A DNA stretch of 5,576 bases. It comes from Pseudomonadota bacterium. GTDB taxonomy: Bacteria > Myxococcota > Bradymonadia > UBA4248. The position numbers and the translations under genes are program-made. Within the stretch, counting starts at the first letter, position 1. Every line of letters starts with the position of its first letter. The stretch is from assembly GCA_017613855.1 (NCBI GenBank), contig JAGACY010000126.1, positions 1 to 5,576 of the forward strand, read 5' to 3'. The notes under the pieces were generated by a model. That model ran no database searches, was not told where the DNA came from, and saw nothing but the letters and a program-made list of their open reading frames with translations. Below are positions 5,505 to 5,576 of the stretch, one piece after another.

Positions 5505-5576
5505 ACTTCCTCTTCTTGCGGTTTTCTCGAGCGAGTTTTCGTTTTTGTTTCTGTTCTTTAGTGAGAGGCTGGCGCG
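5503..5576 (-). CDS. C-terminal end of an unidentified protein with a basic tail (partial)
   Basis: Only the last 23 codons and a TGA stop (5505-5503) lie in the window; the rest is beyond the right edge. The readable tail is RQPLTKEQKQ followed by KRKLARENRKKRK, about half Lys/Arg. Lys/Arg-rich tails of this kind occur in many RNA- or DNA-binding proteins, for example rRNA-modifying enzymes and HNH-type proteins, but 23 residues are not enough to assign a family and I do not name one. That it is coding is supported by the biased composition and by the end of the frame falling exactly where the non-coding heptamer array begins; the stop codon shares two bases with the last repeat unit. It is on the same strand as the amidase, with 370 bp between them. 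No convincing intrinsic terminator is visible after it, so readthrough toward the amidase is possible. Confidence 0.5.
   Translation of the reverse strand, partial: RQPLTKEQKQKRKLARENRKKRK

Overview
The window looks like an accessory, cell-surface locus of a Gram-negative bacterium with Myxococcota/Bradymonadota-like (former Deltaproteobacteria) protein style. The clues are a lipoprotein starting with a Cys-Gly-Asp-Asp mature end, cysteine-knot-like modules of the C-x4-C-x5-CD-x-(E/A)-(T/S)-G-x-C type between export signal and catalytic domain, Pro/Glu/Asp/Thr linkers, and a C-terminal Cys + hydrophobic helix + RRRKE tail resembling the MYXO-CTERM sorting signal. Base composition is moderate to AT-rich, unlike the very GC-rich soil myxobacteria, so an AT-richer relative is more likely. 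This taxonomic reading is inference from protein style only. The amidase domain order itself is also reminiscent of Bacteroidota proteins.

All supported genes are on the minus strand, so the window reads right to left. At the right edge (5503-5576) is the last 23 codons of an unidentified protein with a very basic tail. Then comes a 370-bp non-coding stretch (5133-5502) holding three short arrays of a 7-bp repeat, two in one orientation and one inverted, inside a degenerate roughly 82-bp direct duplication. A plausible sigma70-type promoter (5184-5212) and a good ribosome binding site follow. The main gene (1686-5132, 1148 aa) is a secreted, probably surface-anchored N-acetylmuramoyl-L-alanine amidase. 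Its catalytic domain is split by a golvesin/xanthan-lyase-type domain and followed by a fibronectin type III domain, a Rossmann-like (class I glutamine amidotransferase-like) domain, two copies of a six-Cys module separated by a Pro-rich repeat, and the sorting-type tail.

Downstream by 83 bp, and probably in the same transcript, is a lipoprotein (88-1602, 504 aa) with repeated Cys-rich modules and a glycoside hydrolase family 5 (GH5) barrel. The barrel is cut off after the conserved His-x-Tyr strand: the NEP acid/base glutamate is present, but the strand carrying the nucleophile glutamate is missing and the ORF runs into a 13-bp perfect inverted repeat at its 3' end. No GH5 remainder was found in the 87 bp beyond the stop. 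The gene therefore looks like a 3'-truncated or rearranged hydrolase.

Together the two genes encode envelope-exposed hydrolases with peptidoglycan and beta-glucan specificities on cysteine-rich, repeat-bearing stalks. Cell-wall remodelling or attack on other cells or polysaccharides are both possible; the sequence does not decide. The most notable points are the split amidase domain, the truncated GH5 with a hairpin at its breakpoint, and the inverted heptamer arrays. None amounts to a proven new system.
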